Source of the DNA: Dendrobium chrysotoxum
Lineage: Eukaryota; Streptophyta; Magnoliopsida; Asparagales; Orchidaceae
Direction of reading: 5' to 3'
Assembly: GCA_019925795.1 (NCBI GenBank)
Contig: CM034307.1
Span: 64,480,864 to 64,544,863, forward strand
DNA: 64,000 nt
Under the pieces are notes generated by a model. That model worked only from the letters and a program-made list of their open reading frames with translations, had not been told where the DNA came from and ran no database searches. Both the position numbers and the translations under genes were made by a program. This document shows, one piece after another, positions 43,490-56,500 of this stretch (positions within the stretch are counted from its first letter, which is position 1; every line of letters starts with the position of its first letter).

Positions 43490-46330
43490 AATTAGGATAG
43501 GAACTTGGAATATAGGTTCCCTTACAGGAAAATTAATAGAATTAATAAATATTATGATTCATAGGAAGATAAATATTCTGTGCATTCAGGAAACTAAATG
43601 GGTTGGAGAGAAAGCTAAGGAGATTGATAGTTTAGGATTTAAACTTTGGTATTCGGGTAGGAGTCGTATTAGAAATAGTATAGGCGTGATTTTATATAAG
43701 AGTTTGAAGGATAATATTATAAATATTAATAAAATTGGAGATAGAATTATAGCTTTAAAGATTGTTGTTGATGCTTAAATTGTTAACATTATAAGTGCTT
43801 ATGCTCCTCAAGTGGGTTTGGATATAGATTCAAAATTAAAATTTTGGAATGACTTGGAAGAATTAATACAAAAGTTACCTGTTGAAGAAAGAGTTTTTAT
43901 TGGAGGAGATTTAAATGGACATGTTGGTAGAGAGGTAGATGATTTTAAAAGCATTCATGGTGGCCATGGGTTTGGAACGACAAATGAAGGTGGTAAGTCC
44001 ATATTAAATTTTTGTTTAGCTTATAATTTTTTAATTGCTAATATCTTATTTAAGAAAAGAAATGAGCATCTCATTACTTATAAAAATGGATATAGTACAA
44101 CTCAGATTGATTATTTTCTTATAAGGAAATTAGATCGTTTAGATTGCAAAGATTATAAAGTTATTCCGAGTAAAAATTTATGTACCCAACATCGTTTATT
44201 AATTTTGGACTTGAAGATAATGGGGAAGAAAATAAAAAATAAAGTAAAATTATTTTCTAGGATTAGATGAGGGCATTTAAAGAATATTAACAAAAATATT
44301 TTTGAGAGTAAGATTTTAGATCTTAAAATTTTGTCTGTGCATGAGGATGCTAATGTTATGTGAGAAAAAATAGCAGTGATATTAAGAATATTGTAAAAGA
44401 TATGCTTGGAGTTTCAAAGGGAAAAGCTCCTAATAGTAAAAATAGTTAGTGGTGGAATCCAAATGTGCAAGAAAAGATTAAAAATAAGAAGATTTGTTAT
44501 AAAAATTAGTTTAATTGTAAAAATTCTGATAATTGGAAATTATATAAAAAGGCACATAAGGAATCTAAGAAAGTAATATGCGATGCAAAGAGTTTAGCTT
44601 TTAGTGATTTATATAATAGATTAGATACTAAGGAGGGAGAAAGATATATGTATAAGTTAGCCAAACAAAGAGATAGGAGTAGTAAGGATTTAGTTCAAGT
44701 GAAGTGTATTAAGGATGAAGATAAAAAAGTACTTTTTTTAAAAGATGATATTCAACAAAAGGTGGATGAGATATTTTGCTAAACTTTTTAATGAAGAATG
44801 TGAAAATAAAATTGACTGTAGTGACCTTAGCACCCTAAATGAAAATAAAGATTTCTGTTTTTATCGGTATATTAGTAAAATCGAAGTTAGAGAGGCTTTA
44901 AAGAAAATGAAGGGTGGAAAAGCTGTTAGACCTGATGATATTCCAATAGAGGTGTAGAAATGCTTAGGAGATGAAGGAATTTCTTGGCTTACTAAACTTT
45001 TTAATACTGTTTTGAAGACTAAAAAGATGCCAGATGAGTGGAGAATGAGTGTGTTAATCCCTATTTTTAAGAATAAAGGTGATGCACAAGATTATGTGAA
45101 TTCTAGAGGAATTAAGTTAATGTGTCATACTTTAAAACTATGGGAACGAGTTATGGAGCACAGGTTGCGGCGTGATACTAATGTTTCTCAAAATTAATTT
45201 GGATTCATGCCGGGTAGGTCTACTATGGAAGCCATACATTTATTAAGAGATTTGATGGAGAAATATAGAGAGAGTAAGGAGGATTTACATATGATATTTA
45301 TTGATTTAGAAAAAGCATATGATAAAGTTCCAAGAGAAGTGCTATGGAGAGTTCTTGAAAAGAAAGGAGTTAATAACGCTTATATTCAAATCATTAAAGA
45401 TATGTATGCAGGAGCTATTACTTGTGTTCAAACACAAGGTGGTTTGACCAAGTATTTCCCTATTTCGGTTGGATTACATCAAGGATCAGCCTTAAGCTCA
45501 TATCTTTTTGCTTTAGTCATGGATGTTCTCACTAGACATTTGCAAGAGGATGTACCTTGGTGTATGCTTTTTGCTGATGATATTCTTCTTGTTGATAAGA
45601 CTAGAGAGGGAGTTGAAGGTAAACTAGAATTGTAGAGGTCAACCTTAGAGTCTAAAGGTTTTCGCTTAAATAGATCTAAAACGATATATATGGAGTGTAA
45701 TTTTAGTAATAATAGACCTAGTGAGAGGATTGTGACTTTGGCCGATCAAGTCATTAATAAGAGTACACGTTTTAGATATCTTGGATCTATTGTTCAGAGT
45801 GATGGTGAAATAGATGGGGATATTATCAGCAGAATTCAAGTTGGATGGTTGAAGTGGAGGAATGCATCGGGCTTATTGTGTGATAGAAAAGTACCCCTCA
45901 AACTTAAGGGAAAATTCTATAAGATGGTGATGAGACCTGCAATGCTTTATGGTGTCGAATGTTGGCCATTAAAAGAGAAGCATAATTCTAAGTTAAGTGT
46001 TGCAGAGATGAGGATGCTCAGGTGGATGAGTGGCTTTACCCTTAGAGATAAGATACGAAATGAGCATATTCGTGAAAAGGTTGGAGTAGCTATAGTGGAA
46101 GATAAGATTAGAGATAGTCGCCTTAGATGGTTTGGTCACATAAAACGACGGCCTCCCGATGACCTGGTTAGGAAAGTAGAGGTCTTAGATTTGACTTATG
46201 TTAAGAAAGGTAGAGGTTGACTTAAAAAGACTTGGTTAGAAAATATTAGAAATGATCTTTCTTTATTAGATTTAAATGAGAATTTGACTTTTAACATGAC
46301 ACAATGGAGAAAAAGGATTCATGTAGCCGA
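43490..46330 (+). pseudogene. RTE endonuclease-reverse transcriptase, interrupted by stops
   Basis: Endonuclease: IGTWNIG-like start (about 43497), INILCIQETKW (43570-43600, catalytic Glu kept), SAYAPQ (about 43796), FIGGDLNGHVG (about 43890, usual GD.N), and TQIDYFLI (44100). Reverse transcriptase: KKMKGGKAVRPDDIPIE (44905-44955), MPDEWRMSVLIPIFKNKGD (45027-45083), GFMPGRSTMEAI (45200), FIDLEKAYDKVPRE (45300), GLHQGSALSSYLFALVMD (45470), MLFADDILLV (45565-45595). C-terminal part: RYLGSIVQSDG (45775), MLYGVECWPL (45940), RWFGHIKRR (46127). Stops at 43776, 44268, 44956, 45195, 45635 and 46218 interrupt an otherwise mostly collinear frame; one region (44270-44740) also has frame changes. Confidence 0.88.
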
Positions 46331-46353
46331 CCCCACGTAGTGGGATAAAGGCT

Positions 46354-46356
46354 TGA

Positions 46357-46387
<31 letters not shown>

Positions 46388-46388
46388 G
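46354..46388 (+). repeat. (TTG)n 3' tail of the RTE element
   Basis: About 11-12 GTT/TTG units immediately before the target duplication, the 3' tail that RTE elements carry instead of poly(A). Confidence 0.85.
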
Positions 46389-46405
46389 AATGTTTCAGTT
46401 CAATT

Positions 46406-48862
46406 AAAGCTTCAAAATAATTTTTTTACACAATCTCTGATAATTTGGTTATATTTTAAAATAGTAAATTTTATTCAGTAGTGTTTATGTTACCTACCGT
46501 TGAGAAATTTTAACAATGTTTGAATTTAATCTAATCATGCTTTAATTAATGTAATACATAAAAAATGTTAAAAAAAATATGACGTGATGTGATGTGATTT
46601 TATGCCGGCAATAATATTCGACTGATGGGGACAGTGGAGTAACCTAAGGAGTTATAAAAATGATTTAGAGCTCTATCAATCCCTAAACAATGCTTAAATT
46701 TTCTTTGATATAAAAATTATAAATATTTTACTTAATATATGCAAGTATACATGCTGAATCAAGTCATATAGTTATAGAGTAGAGTATCGATCTCACGAGA
46801 AAGAACGTTTACATGCAAATACTAGTACTATCTACTTTAACTAAATAATTATCCTACTCAATAATAATAAGTTTTGATGGAGATTCAATTATTTTATTTA
46901 AAATAAAAAATAAATAAATGAAATACTATTGAGATAAATTACTTTGAATTGATGGAATGTAAATACAATATATTTCCTAATGATTCTCTTTTATATTGAT
47001 GTTATTCAGAGTATATGCATCACTGACCGCTCAGTCAAGCATGAAGAGATAAAGGATAGATTAAACTCTTCCAACTTCAATACTGCTCTAAACTCCCATA
47101 GTCTGTCACTCTATAAAAATCTTAGAAGAGTAAGCAAAGCGTGTACTGTTAAAACCCCTTCATGATAATTTATCTCTATAAATTTAATACATGACAAGCA
47201 TTATGCTTATGCTTGCATCATATCAATCCAACATATATAGTTATGTCTGTTTTCTTATTAATAGGCTTCACATTACACCTAATATTAACTACATATATGG
47301 CCACTATGTATATTAAATGAAGATTTGGTATATTAAAAAAATTATGAAATTATTGATGAAGAGAACTCATTAGTACTCCATATTTAATTTATATCATCAA
47401 TTCAAAATTGAAGAATTTAGTCAAATATAAAGAACAAGTGAAGCATATTTATTTTCATTAATTGTACAAAAAAAAGAAAGTACAAAAAAAAAGATATCAC
47501 CGGATATGTTCAATGATCTCATCTACACTCTTCTTGAAACTTATGGAATTACTTCCACAAACACAGTCCAAATACTCTAATGGAATGTATCTAGTACTTC
47601 TCTAAATTCCCTTATTAATCCTAAGGAAAAATTAGAGAAGCAATATAAAGACTGGAATTAAATAAGTGACTGAACTCCTCTACTAACATTACAAACACTA
47701 TTTATAAAATATATATAGAAAATGGATTATGGCATTATGGTGCTCGAGCCACTTATGTCGTGACACCTATAAAATAAACTAATGCCTCAATGTTGAAGGA
47801 TTTCTCCACTGCGGCGCTTGTTGATATGGACCCGTTTAATGAATTTATGTGTCGCTTCACTAGTAGATCTTGTCCTTAACAATAACAACTGTAGAACTAC
47901 GTCGCTACTGACGGTTGAGCACTGCAATGTTCACTTGGCACTCCCTTGACTTAGCGGCGTTGGAATTTGGTGCAGCAACGATGTGTAGACAAAGACTGTG
48001 CTTTGCAGTACTGACTCCTCCGACGTTGCAGTGCTGTCAAATAGAGACTGGATGTCATCATATCATATTTGGGTGCTCCGGTAATGTCAATGATGACGCC
48101 GCGATAGTATTGTGTCCGACGTTATAGTGTTGTACTATACTTTAAAATTTTGCTCCTTTCATGTATTTTTCACTCAAATATAACTAAAATAACTTATTTT
48201 TACTGACAAACTAATACATAAAATATAAGATTATTTACACTTATCAAATTCTCCTCAGCTTAAATTCTTGCTTGTCCTCAAGCAAATAAAAGTTTATAAT
48301 TCTGATTAAATGAATAACAAAAATAAAAAGTGATAATAAAAATATACGATAATATATAACTATCTAGAATTAGTAAAAATGAATCAAAGTTAAACTTAAT
48401 CAATCATTTTTATGTTTACCTAATTTGAAATTATAAGTTATAGATTTAATCTTTAACTTTTGAATATTGAAATGAATAATGTAATTTTAATAATTGGATA
48501 TGGTTGTAGTTAAAATTATACTTTCATTAGTTCACCATCCTTTGCATTAGCTCTTTCTCATTTTATCCTTTATAGTTTTTGTATAAGATTATATTTCAAA
48601 TCTTAAGCTTTCACTGATATTAATTTATAATATACTTATCTTTTTCTTTTGACATTTTTCATTATTTTATCTTTTTAAGAACTATTGTAGTTCTTTTTTA
48701 ATATATTTTTTATTATAAATATCCCTGTCTCATTCTACTACTTCTCTCACTTGGTTGCTTTGCTAGAAAAAAATTAAAGAAGGAGATGAAGAGAAAGGAG
48801 AAAGAAAAGTCTTTAGGTCGTATTTAACTGTTGTTCCTGTTACGAATTTTGTTCTATTCACT
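46406..48862. other. Noncoding; no gene recognised
   Basis: AT-rich. A motif TATCGATCTCACGAGAAAG (46786) and one reading ATTCTTGCTTGTCCTCAAGC (48265) recall blocks seen in plant retroelement-related repeats, but I cannot find paired LTRs, a primer site or coding domains. A GC-richer patch at 47800-48130 has only a short frame without recognisable product. Confidence 0.4.
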
Positions 48863-49477
48863 TAGGGGTGTCAAAACTTGAACTGAATCAAAACCCGATC
48901 CAGAAAATTTTGGATTCGGGTCAACCTGTTTTCCAAATAGGTCTGATTCAGTTAGGGTTGACCCAAAAATCCGAGATCAACCCGAATGACCCGGAAATCC
49001 AAAATCCTCTACCGCGCTCAATTAATCAATCTCCATCCCTAGCTCTGTCTTTCGCGTTCACCAGCCTCACCAAGTCGTCCGCAGGCTCCGCACCTACCAG
49101 TTGCTTCGCACGCCCTGCACCACCCCGGCTGACCCGGTCAAGACCGGCGTACCGCACCCACCAGAGGCTAGCGACGTCCAGTGTTGATTCGATCACCCGC
49201 TCGCCATTGGTCAGCTGCTTTGAATGCATCGCACCTCCCAACAATCAGCAGTTAGCTTCGCCCGCTCGCACTGGCTTCGCGCCTTCACTTGCACTGGCTT
49301 TGTCATAACCAGCTTCACCTAATCACCTTCTGCTAGTAGTCCGGGTTCACGGGTCAGGTCCGGTTAGAATACCTGACCCATTTGTAAAATTGGGTCATAT
49401 TAGGATCAACTCGTTTGAACCCGAGTCAATTCATGTTGGACCCGAACCCAACCTGTTGGCCCATCTTGACACCCCTA
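48863..49477. mobile_element. Non-autonomous hAT-like element with GC-rich filler
   Basis: Starts TAGGGGTGTCAAAACTTGAA, ends CATCTTGACACCCCTA: inverted ends TAGGGGTGTCAA. Flanking 8-mers TATTCACT (48855-48862) and TATTCGTT (49478-49485) agree at 6 of 8. Subterminal regions carry ACCCGA/GGGTTC repeats and the centre (49020-49320) is strikingly GC-rich against AT-rich surroundings. Open frames across it (48868-49308) look compositional, with no recognised domain; a captured gene fragment is possible. Confidence 0.7.
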
Positions 49478-51309
49478 TATTCGTTATAAGTGACTAATCT
49501 CTTACCCCTATTTTTTATGATTTTGATTTCTACGGAATTCATCTCACTTAAATTTATCAAAAATGCAATATCTCTTAATTTCATAAGCTTTTACCGCGAA
49601 CTTTAGATATGTTATAGATTTGATCATTTTAAATAATTTGATACAATTTTGTTGCATATTTATCGGTTAAATATGTGTATATGCATTTCTATGTGAAATA
49701 AGTGAAAAAATGGATAACTATGATTTGATATTGCAATGCAATAAGTATTGAAGTAATTAATATAACTGATATGAACTGAAGTGTGATATTGATCTAACTG
49801 AAAGGATGTACTATTCTGATATTGTGCTCCTGATAAATGATATATTAATTGATACCATATATATGATATGATAACCTCATGTGATATTATCAAGATGCAC
49901 GTGGTCCATTGACGGGTGTTAGTGCATGGGAGTCATAAGGAGTTGAAGATTGATTGGGAGTTCTAAGGAGTTGGGGCGATTGATTTACATGATTCAAGGG
50001 GAGTTATACGGAGTACATTAATTAGGAGTTATAAGTGGCGATTGATTGAGAGTCATAAGTACATGAGCAAGATACCCTCATTTGAATATCTAATAGAATA
50101 TTGATTATTATTTACTGATAATGATTACTGATATTGCTACTGATATTGACATTGAGAATACATATATTGCTATGGATATTGATATTAAGAATACTGATAG
50201 TGATTACTACCTTTAATATTGTTGACTGTTATTGATATTGTAATTGATGAAATAATAGACTAAGATGTGATGTGTTATAAACCGAGCAATTGGCATAGAT
50301 AACTAGTATAAATATTGATGCTTAGATTTCTTTATATGATTTACATCATATTATTCTCTTTTACCTTACATTGATTTCAGTTATAAGATTTTTTATTACT
50401 TGTTGGGCTATGTGCTGATTACGGGGTTTTACATGTGGGTTTTACATGATTTCATGAAAGGGTAAGACTCTTATGATAAGAGGCTCCGGACAATACGCAT
50501 AATTTTTTTTTTCTGTAGTTTTAAACAAAATGTAATCATTTTTCTTTCCGTCGTTTATAAGAATTTGGTAAGCTCTCTAGTTAAATGGCTAAAATTAAAG
50601 ACAGATGTAATTCTTCTAATTTAGATCTTGAAATGTGATAGATACAATTATGATGGAATGTCATTCCATCCTATTGTAGCTATTGAACTTGATTTAAGAA
50701 AAAATTTGAAAAAAAAAAAAAAACTAATGCCAATGCCTCAGTGGGCCTCCTAGTAAGTCCTTCAATAAGTGAACAAAATACTAATAAAAAAAGAAAAAAA
50801 TAATAATTAAATTACAGAAAATTAAAAAAAACATCCTGGATGTATAAAAAAAGGGAACGAATATATAATGAAAAAAATAATTGGAATGAGTAAAAAATGA
50901 AAAATAAAAATAATAAAAGAAATAAACAAAAAAATGAAAAATAAAAGCAATGAATAAAAAAAAGAAAAAATACAATAAAAAAGAATATACATAATAAAAA
51001 ATGAAAAATAAAAAATTTGAAAGAAAAAGAGAAAAAATAAGTTTTCGCCGGTCTATCAAGGAGTGAACGACCGATTATTTTTATTTTTTAGTTTTTTATT
51101 TAGAACTTTTTTTCATTTTTTATTTTTTATTTGTTCTGATATTTTTTTTCATTTTTACTTATTTATTTATTTTTTCATTTTATATTCATTCAGATTGTAT
51201 TTTATTTTCATTATATATTCGTTTGAATTTTTTATTGCCCCTTCTTTATATTTTAATAAAAAGCTGTCGGCCTAATCATTCACTCATTGAACGACATTTT
51301 TAATTTTTT
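49478..51309. other. AT-rich noncoding stretch, no gene recognised
   Basis: 49860-50250 is a degenerate ATTGATATTGA-like tract. 50780-51055 is A-rich and 51065-51260 T-rich, which produces artificial phenylalanine- and tyrosine-rich frames on both strands. Nothing with coding character. Confidence 0.5.
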
Positions 51310-51700
51310 TTATATGGTAAGTTTGGTTATTTACATCATCAATTACAAAATAATTAATTAATTTTATAATGAAGCTATTTTAACGTGAAATTAGAAATAT
51401 AGATAAAAAAATAGGGAATAATATATTACAAATTTTAATACCTTTATTAGTTCTATATATTTTCTAAAATTATAAGATCTGAAAGTAGTTTAAAAATTAA
51501 CAAATTGGGGATTATAATTTATTAATTGATTTTTTAAAGTAAATTTAAATCAGTTATAATCAATTTACATTTTAATTATTTTTTATTCATTACTGTCATA
51601 ATTGGTAATAGTGATTTCTTAATCATATTATTATTAGGCAAATCATTTTATTTTTTGAATATAATTTTTCAAATAATACCAAAACATTATATTTATTATA
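51310..51700. repeat. Inverse copy of the dispersed repeat at 36740-37140
   Basis: Reverse-complement match over about 390 bp including AATTACAAAATAATTAATTA and GTCATAATTGG. 51710-51870, just beyond, has GAGCTCGAGCC-type motifs like those in the subterminal parts of the hAT-like family. Confidence 0.7.
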
Positions 51701-52099
51701 TGCTTGAGCTTACCAAACGAGCTAGACAATCTAGTCGTGCTTTAGCTTACCAAATGAGCTCGAGCCTATAAATTTTTCAATGTGTCAAGCTCAAGATTAG
51801 TACCAACTAAACAAGTTTAGATCAATTAGACAAATAGTTGACTCGTTTAAACCCCTAAATAGATCCTTAGCTTACTTTAAGGTTTCATTTAGTACAACTT
51901 ACTTCCTGCTTTGCTTTTCAAATCATAATCATAATTTCTATTTGTCTTTTGCCTATTGCTTTTTTGTTGCTTCAAAAAAAAAAAAAATTTATACTAGGTA
52001 GCTATTAGTTTTGTGTAGAATCTAATTTTGTTGATCGATTGGATTGTACTATTGCCTCAAACCCCCATTCTATACGTTGAGCTCGCTACCGGGGGGTTA

Positions 52100-52980
52100 T
52101 AGTGGTTCCTTCCTCTGCTTGAGTTCGAGTGCTTTGGGCAAGAAGTTTTTTTTTTTTTTTTGTCGGACGCTGCATAATTTGTTTGGAGATAAACAAAGAG
52201 CGAAGTACTTTTAGGCAGACTGGAGACAGAGAGTGGAGCGCCGCGAGGCTCCAAATATGGTATTATGGCGCTGTGAGATGAACTGACAGTTTTCTTTCTC
52301 AGTTTTCATTAGGGGTTACCTCCTTTGGTGGTTTTTGCATGTTTCTCTTTGTATGTTTTAATGAGAGAATGATGCAAGAGAAAATATAGACAAGGAGAGA
52401 GCGAGAGAGAAGAGAGATCTATTTTCTCCCAAATTTTCATTATGAATTTCTTGGTGTTGTGTGGTTCTATGATTTTTTTCGATTTCTATTTGTTTAAGTT
52501 AAATCTTAGTGTTCTTTATTTTCGCTATATTTTCTATTTCTTGCTTGTTTGGCTGCATGACTTACTACCTTAACAAAAGTTATTTTATACAATATTTAAA
52601 AAAAAATACTTTCTCTTCAGCTGCTTTACAAAGCATTAAAAGAACCGTCCGAGAGGAAGCGTCAGACGGTCCAAATTAGCCTTTCCGTATAGCGCGTCCA
52701 ACTCCATACAAAATTTTTGGCCTTACACATGCCAAATATCAACTTGCAAGTAAACTTTAGAAGTTTTTCGATAATTTGGTGTCACATTTCATTGTAAGTG
52801 TCTATTTTATAATTTCCAATTATACATCTTGCGTAAGCTTCCTGCTTCTTCCTTTGCCGTGTTTAAATCCCAAAGAAAAATATGTGATTTTATTTTGTTC
52901 ATGATGATATATATGTCATTTACAGGTAAAAAATTGCTATTTTCTTAAACTTGGTGATTAGCAATTGAGGTAATTTGGCA
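52100..52980. repeat. Outer part of the left arm of a large inverted duplication
   Basis: Matches the reverse complement of 59680-60600: GGAGCGCCGCGAGGCTCCAAA against CTCCAAATATGG-type complements, ATTTGTTTGGAGATAAACAA, the GA/CT-rich block, TTTCTCCCAAATTTTCAT, and TTTACAGGTAAAAAATTGC. Noncoding. Confidence 0.8.
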
Positions 52981-53266
52981 TCAATATATGAGATTGCATT
53001 CAAAACATTCTGAAACAGGGGAAAACAAAGCAAAAATGCTATCGATTCAGAGAAAAAAAAAGCACTAAGAATATTTTGCAACAAAAATAAAGTTTAAAAT
53101 AGTTCAAACAACAAATTTTTACAGTTTTTTTTTTAATATTAAAAGCAAAACTCAGAAAAGCTGCGAGACCAAGATCAATATTTTATCTTTGGAAAATAAA
53201 ACAAACTGTAAAACTGTGCAATAAGTAATGAAGACTCTCAACCATTAATGCAGAAAGAGATATAAT

Positions 53267-53522
53267 TATTAGCAGACCACTCAAGTAATCACACATGACT
53301 GTTCTGCTCCACTATCCTGCAGTATAACAAATCTTGTCCTAGTCTAATCTCAGCCGCTGATCTACTGGCACTCACTAAGGAGCGTAGGATTAAATCAGAG
53401 TTATTATATATATACTGTAACACTGTTCCAAGGAAAGCAAGATTAACACAGCAAATAGCTTCTTCTCTATTTCTCTTCTTTGCCTCTGTTTCTGTTCAGT
53501 GCAGGTACCAAAGTCTTCTACA
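53267..53522 (+). repeat. 5' LTR of the copia element
   Basis: 256 bp, starts TATTAGCAGACC, ends CTTCTACA. The start is TA instead of the usual TG, as in the 3' LTR, so this was already so in the parent. A TATATATACTG run near the middle may serve as TATA box. Confidence 0.93.
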
Positions 53523-53534
53523 TGGTATCAGAGC
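53523..53534 (+). other. Primer binding site, initiator tRNA-Met
   Basis: TGGTATCAGAGC directly abuts the 5' LTR, a perfect match to the plant initiator methionine tRNA 3' end complement. Confidence 0.95.
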
Positions 53535-53568
53535 AACTCAGGTTCTAACCTGAAGCACATCCCGTGCA

Positions 53569-56500
53569 ATGGCAGGCCACGAAGCTTCGTCTACCGCTTC
53601 TACTTTACCATCTCAAGCAGCAGCAGCAGTCACAGATGTTTCTATTCCAGCTCAATTAAAATTTCTAATGGCGAACGTCAAGATAGTTCTCAATGTTCAA
53701 CTGACAGCAGATAATCACCACATATGGCGTTCACAGATTTTTAAACTGTTTGCTGCCAATGGTTTCTCAGGTTACTTAGATGGAACCATATCAAAACCCC
53801 CCACACACATTCTGCTCGCCGATAATACTCAAATAGCCAATCCTGCTCATAGCATTTGGCTGCTTACAGACCAAAACCTAGCGTCGGCACTCTTCTCTAC
53901 CATCTCTACCTCCTTACTCCCTTATGTGCTCAATCTACAAACCAGCCATGAAATCTGGCTTACCCTAGATCGACGTCTCCAGTCGACGAACAGATCTCGC
54001 ATCCTTCAACTCAAAAATGAGTTACATCAGTTGAAAATGAAAGATCAGAATATGATGCAATATCTTACCGAAATCAAGCAACGTGTTGATGCTATTCAAG
54101 CTGTCGGATCAACTATAGATCCAGAGGATATAATCCTCTACACTCTGAATGGATTGCCTCCTGTCTACAATGCCTTCAAAACCGCTATATGCACTAAGAG
54201 GAGACCGATCAATCTGGATGACCTGTATGCCCTACTTTGCAGCGAGGAACTCAATATCAATGCGGAACAAAGCAGTGAGCAAGTTGCTGTGAATCAAGCT
54301 GACTCCTCGTTTGCTTTAGCTGCCATCAGAGGACGATCTCGTGGACGAGCTAGAGGTCGATTCATCACTGCTCGTGGTGGTCGCAACTTCAGTTCTCCTT
54401 CTCGCGGCGAGGGACTTCGTTCGACCTCTAACATAGAATGCCAAATCTGTTCGAAACCAGGTCATTCTGCTGTGGCGTGCTGGCATCGAACTAACCTGTC
54501 TTATCAGCCACCTCAACAGCAAGCATTCTTAGCTCACGATGATAACAACTCTGCTGACTGGTTTTTGGATTCGGGTGCTTCCAATCACCTCACCGCAGAT
54601 GCATCGCAACTGCAGTCCTCTCAGCCATACAATGGCAGCTCACAAGTTCAAGTGGGGAATGGCCAACAATTACCCATCACCCATTCCGGCCAAGGAATTC
54701 TTCCTACGCCATCCAGTAAGCTATCCTTACCTTATATTCTTCATGTACCTCACCTCACACATAATCTCCTCTCTGTTAATTGGCTAACACATGATAATCC
54801 GTGCTATGTAATTTTTCATGCTCATGGTTTCCTCATTACGGACTCCAAGACACACAAGATTCTGCTTCAGGGCTCCTCCCAGCACGAACTCTACCCTATT
54901 AAATTCACTCAAGCCTCATCCTCACCGCCTGCGTCTACTACATCTACTGCCTTATTCACTCCATCAAATAACTCCAACTCCTGGCACCACAGGCTCGGAC
55001 ATCCGTCATCTTCCACTCACAAGTTGTTGTCGCCAACATTTCCACATAGCCATGCCAACACTCACTGCGACGCCTGCGCTCGTGCTAAGAGTCATAGGCT
55101 ACCTTTTTTGTTATCTGCACCTAGAACTACTAAGAGTTTACAACTCGTTCACACTGATGTATGGGGTCCTTCCCCAATTTTGTCTACACAGCAGTTTAAA
55201 TTTTATATTGTCTTTGTAGATGATTTTACTAGATACTCATGGGTGTACCCTTTAAAATCAAAATCAGAAGTATTTTCTACTTTCATTCAATTCAAATTAC
55301 TTGTGGAACGCCAATTTTCATTACCAATTAAAATGCTACAATCTGATCGTGGTGGTGAATTTCTTAACCACAAGTTTCAACAGTACTTACATTCTTGTGG
55401 CATTCTGCATAGACTTACATGCTCATATACACCCCAGCAGAATGGTGTTGCGGAGCGCAAGCATCGACATCTCCTAGAAACTATGCGTGCCCTCCTCTTT
55501 CATGCCCACATACCACCGAAATATTGGGTAGATACCCTCCTCACAGCAGCCTATCTCATTAACCGACTACCCTCTTCTACTCTTAAAAATGTTTCTCCCT
55601 ATCAAAAACTGTTTAATCGTGTTCCGTCATATGATTATCTTCGAGTCTTTGGTTGTTTATGTTATTCGTGGCTTCCCCCTGTGAGCCGTCATAAACTACA
55701 ACCACGCTCTCTACCTTGTGTGTTTTGGGGATATGCCACTCAATCAAAGGGTTATAAATGTTTTCACCCATCTTCCGGTAAAATCTATATCTCTCGCCAT
55801 GTTCAATTTTTTGAACATATATTTCCTTTCCAAAATACTTCAGCAACTCCTACACCAACTATATCTTCCACCCTGATGCAACCTACACCCATGTTCACCT
55901 CACCGTTAACTCTAGTTCCACACCAAGCAACCTGTCACAACACACCTTCCCCCAGCTCCACTGTAATACCTCAACTTTTTCCAGCTACCACTCCGGCTGC
56001 TCCACCTTCTGAAGCTACAGAATCCACCTCCCACTCTCCACTATCCTCTATACACCTAGAACTACTTCCCCTCCCAACTACCAACCGACATCCAATGGTG
56101 ACAAGGCAGAAAACTGGCAATTTAAAATCAAAACAAGTATTTGATCTTCATCATACTCTTGTGCCAGTATCCCCCACATCATTCACTGAAGCCAGTAAAC
56201 ATCAGGTATGGCGTACAGCCATGTTAGAAGAATTTCAGGCCTTGCTAAAGCAAGGCACTTGGTCTTTAGTTCCGGCAAATCCAAATCACAATGTTCTTGG
56301 ATGTAAATGACTGTTTCGCATGAAGTATAATGCGGATGGCACCATCTCTCGCTACAAAGCAAGGCTTGTGGCACAAGGTTTTAAACAACAATTTAGACTC
56401 GATTATACAGATACGTTTAGCCCTGTCGCCAAATTTCATACCATTCGGCTTTTACTTGTTGTTGCCACTTCGCATCACTGGCCCATCTACCACATGGATG

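Larger units (their letters stand above)
43289..46392 (+). mobile_element. RTE-type LINE, full length, inactive
   Basis: 3.1 kb bounded by a 13 bp target duplication TTTCAGTTCAATT (43276-43288 and 46393-46405). A single coding region carries an apurinic-type endonuclease followed by a reverse transcriptase, and the element ends with a (TTG)n run rather than poly(A). Length, layout and short-repeat tail are typical of plant RTE elements. Several nonsense codons make it inactive. Confidence 0.9.

Noticed and set aside
46980..48130. Short frames in the stretch between the RTE and the hAT-like element
   Set aside because: No domain, no splice-consistent neighbours, composition like the surrounding noncoding DNA.
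48868..49308. 146-residue frame in a GC-rich block
   Set aside because: Inside hAT-like ends, Ser/Pro/Ala composition only, and an equally open frame on the other strand; not listed as a gene, though the block is reported as possible captured sequence.
50781..51275. Phe/Tyr-rich frames on both strands, looking like membrane proteins
   Set aside because: They come from A-rich and T-rich low-complexity DNA, mirrored on the two strands.
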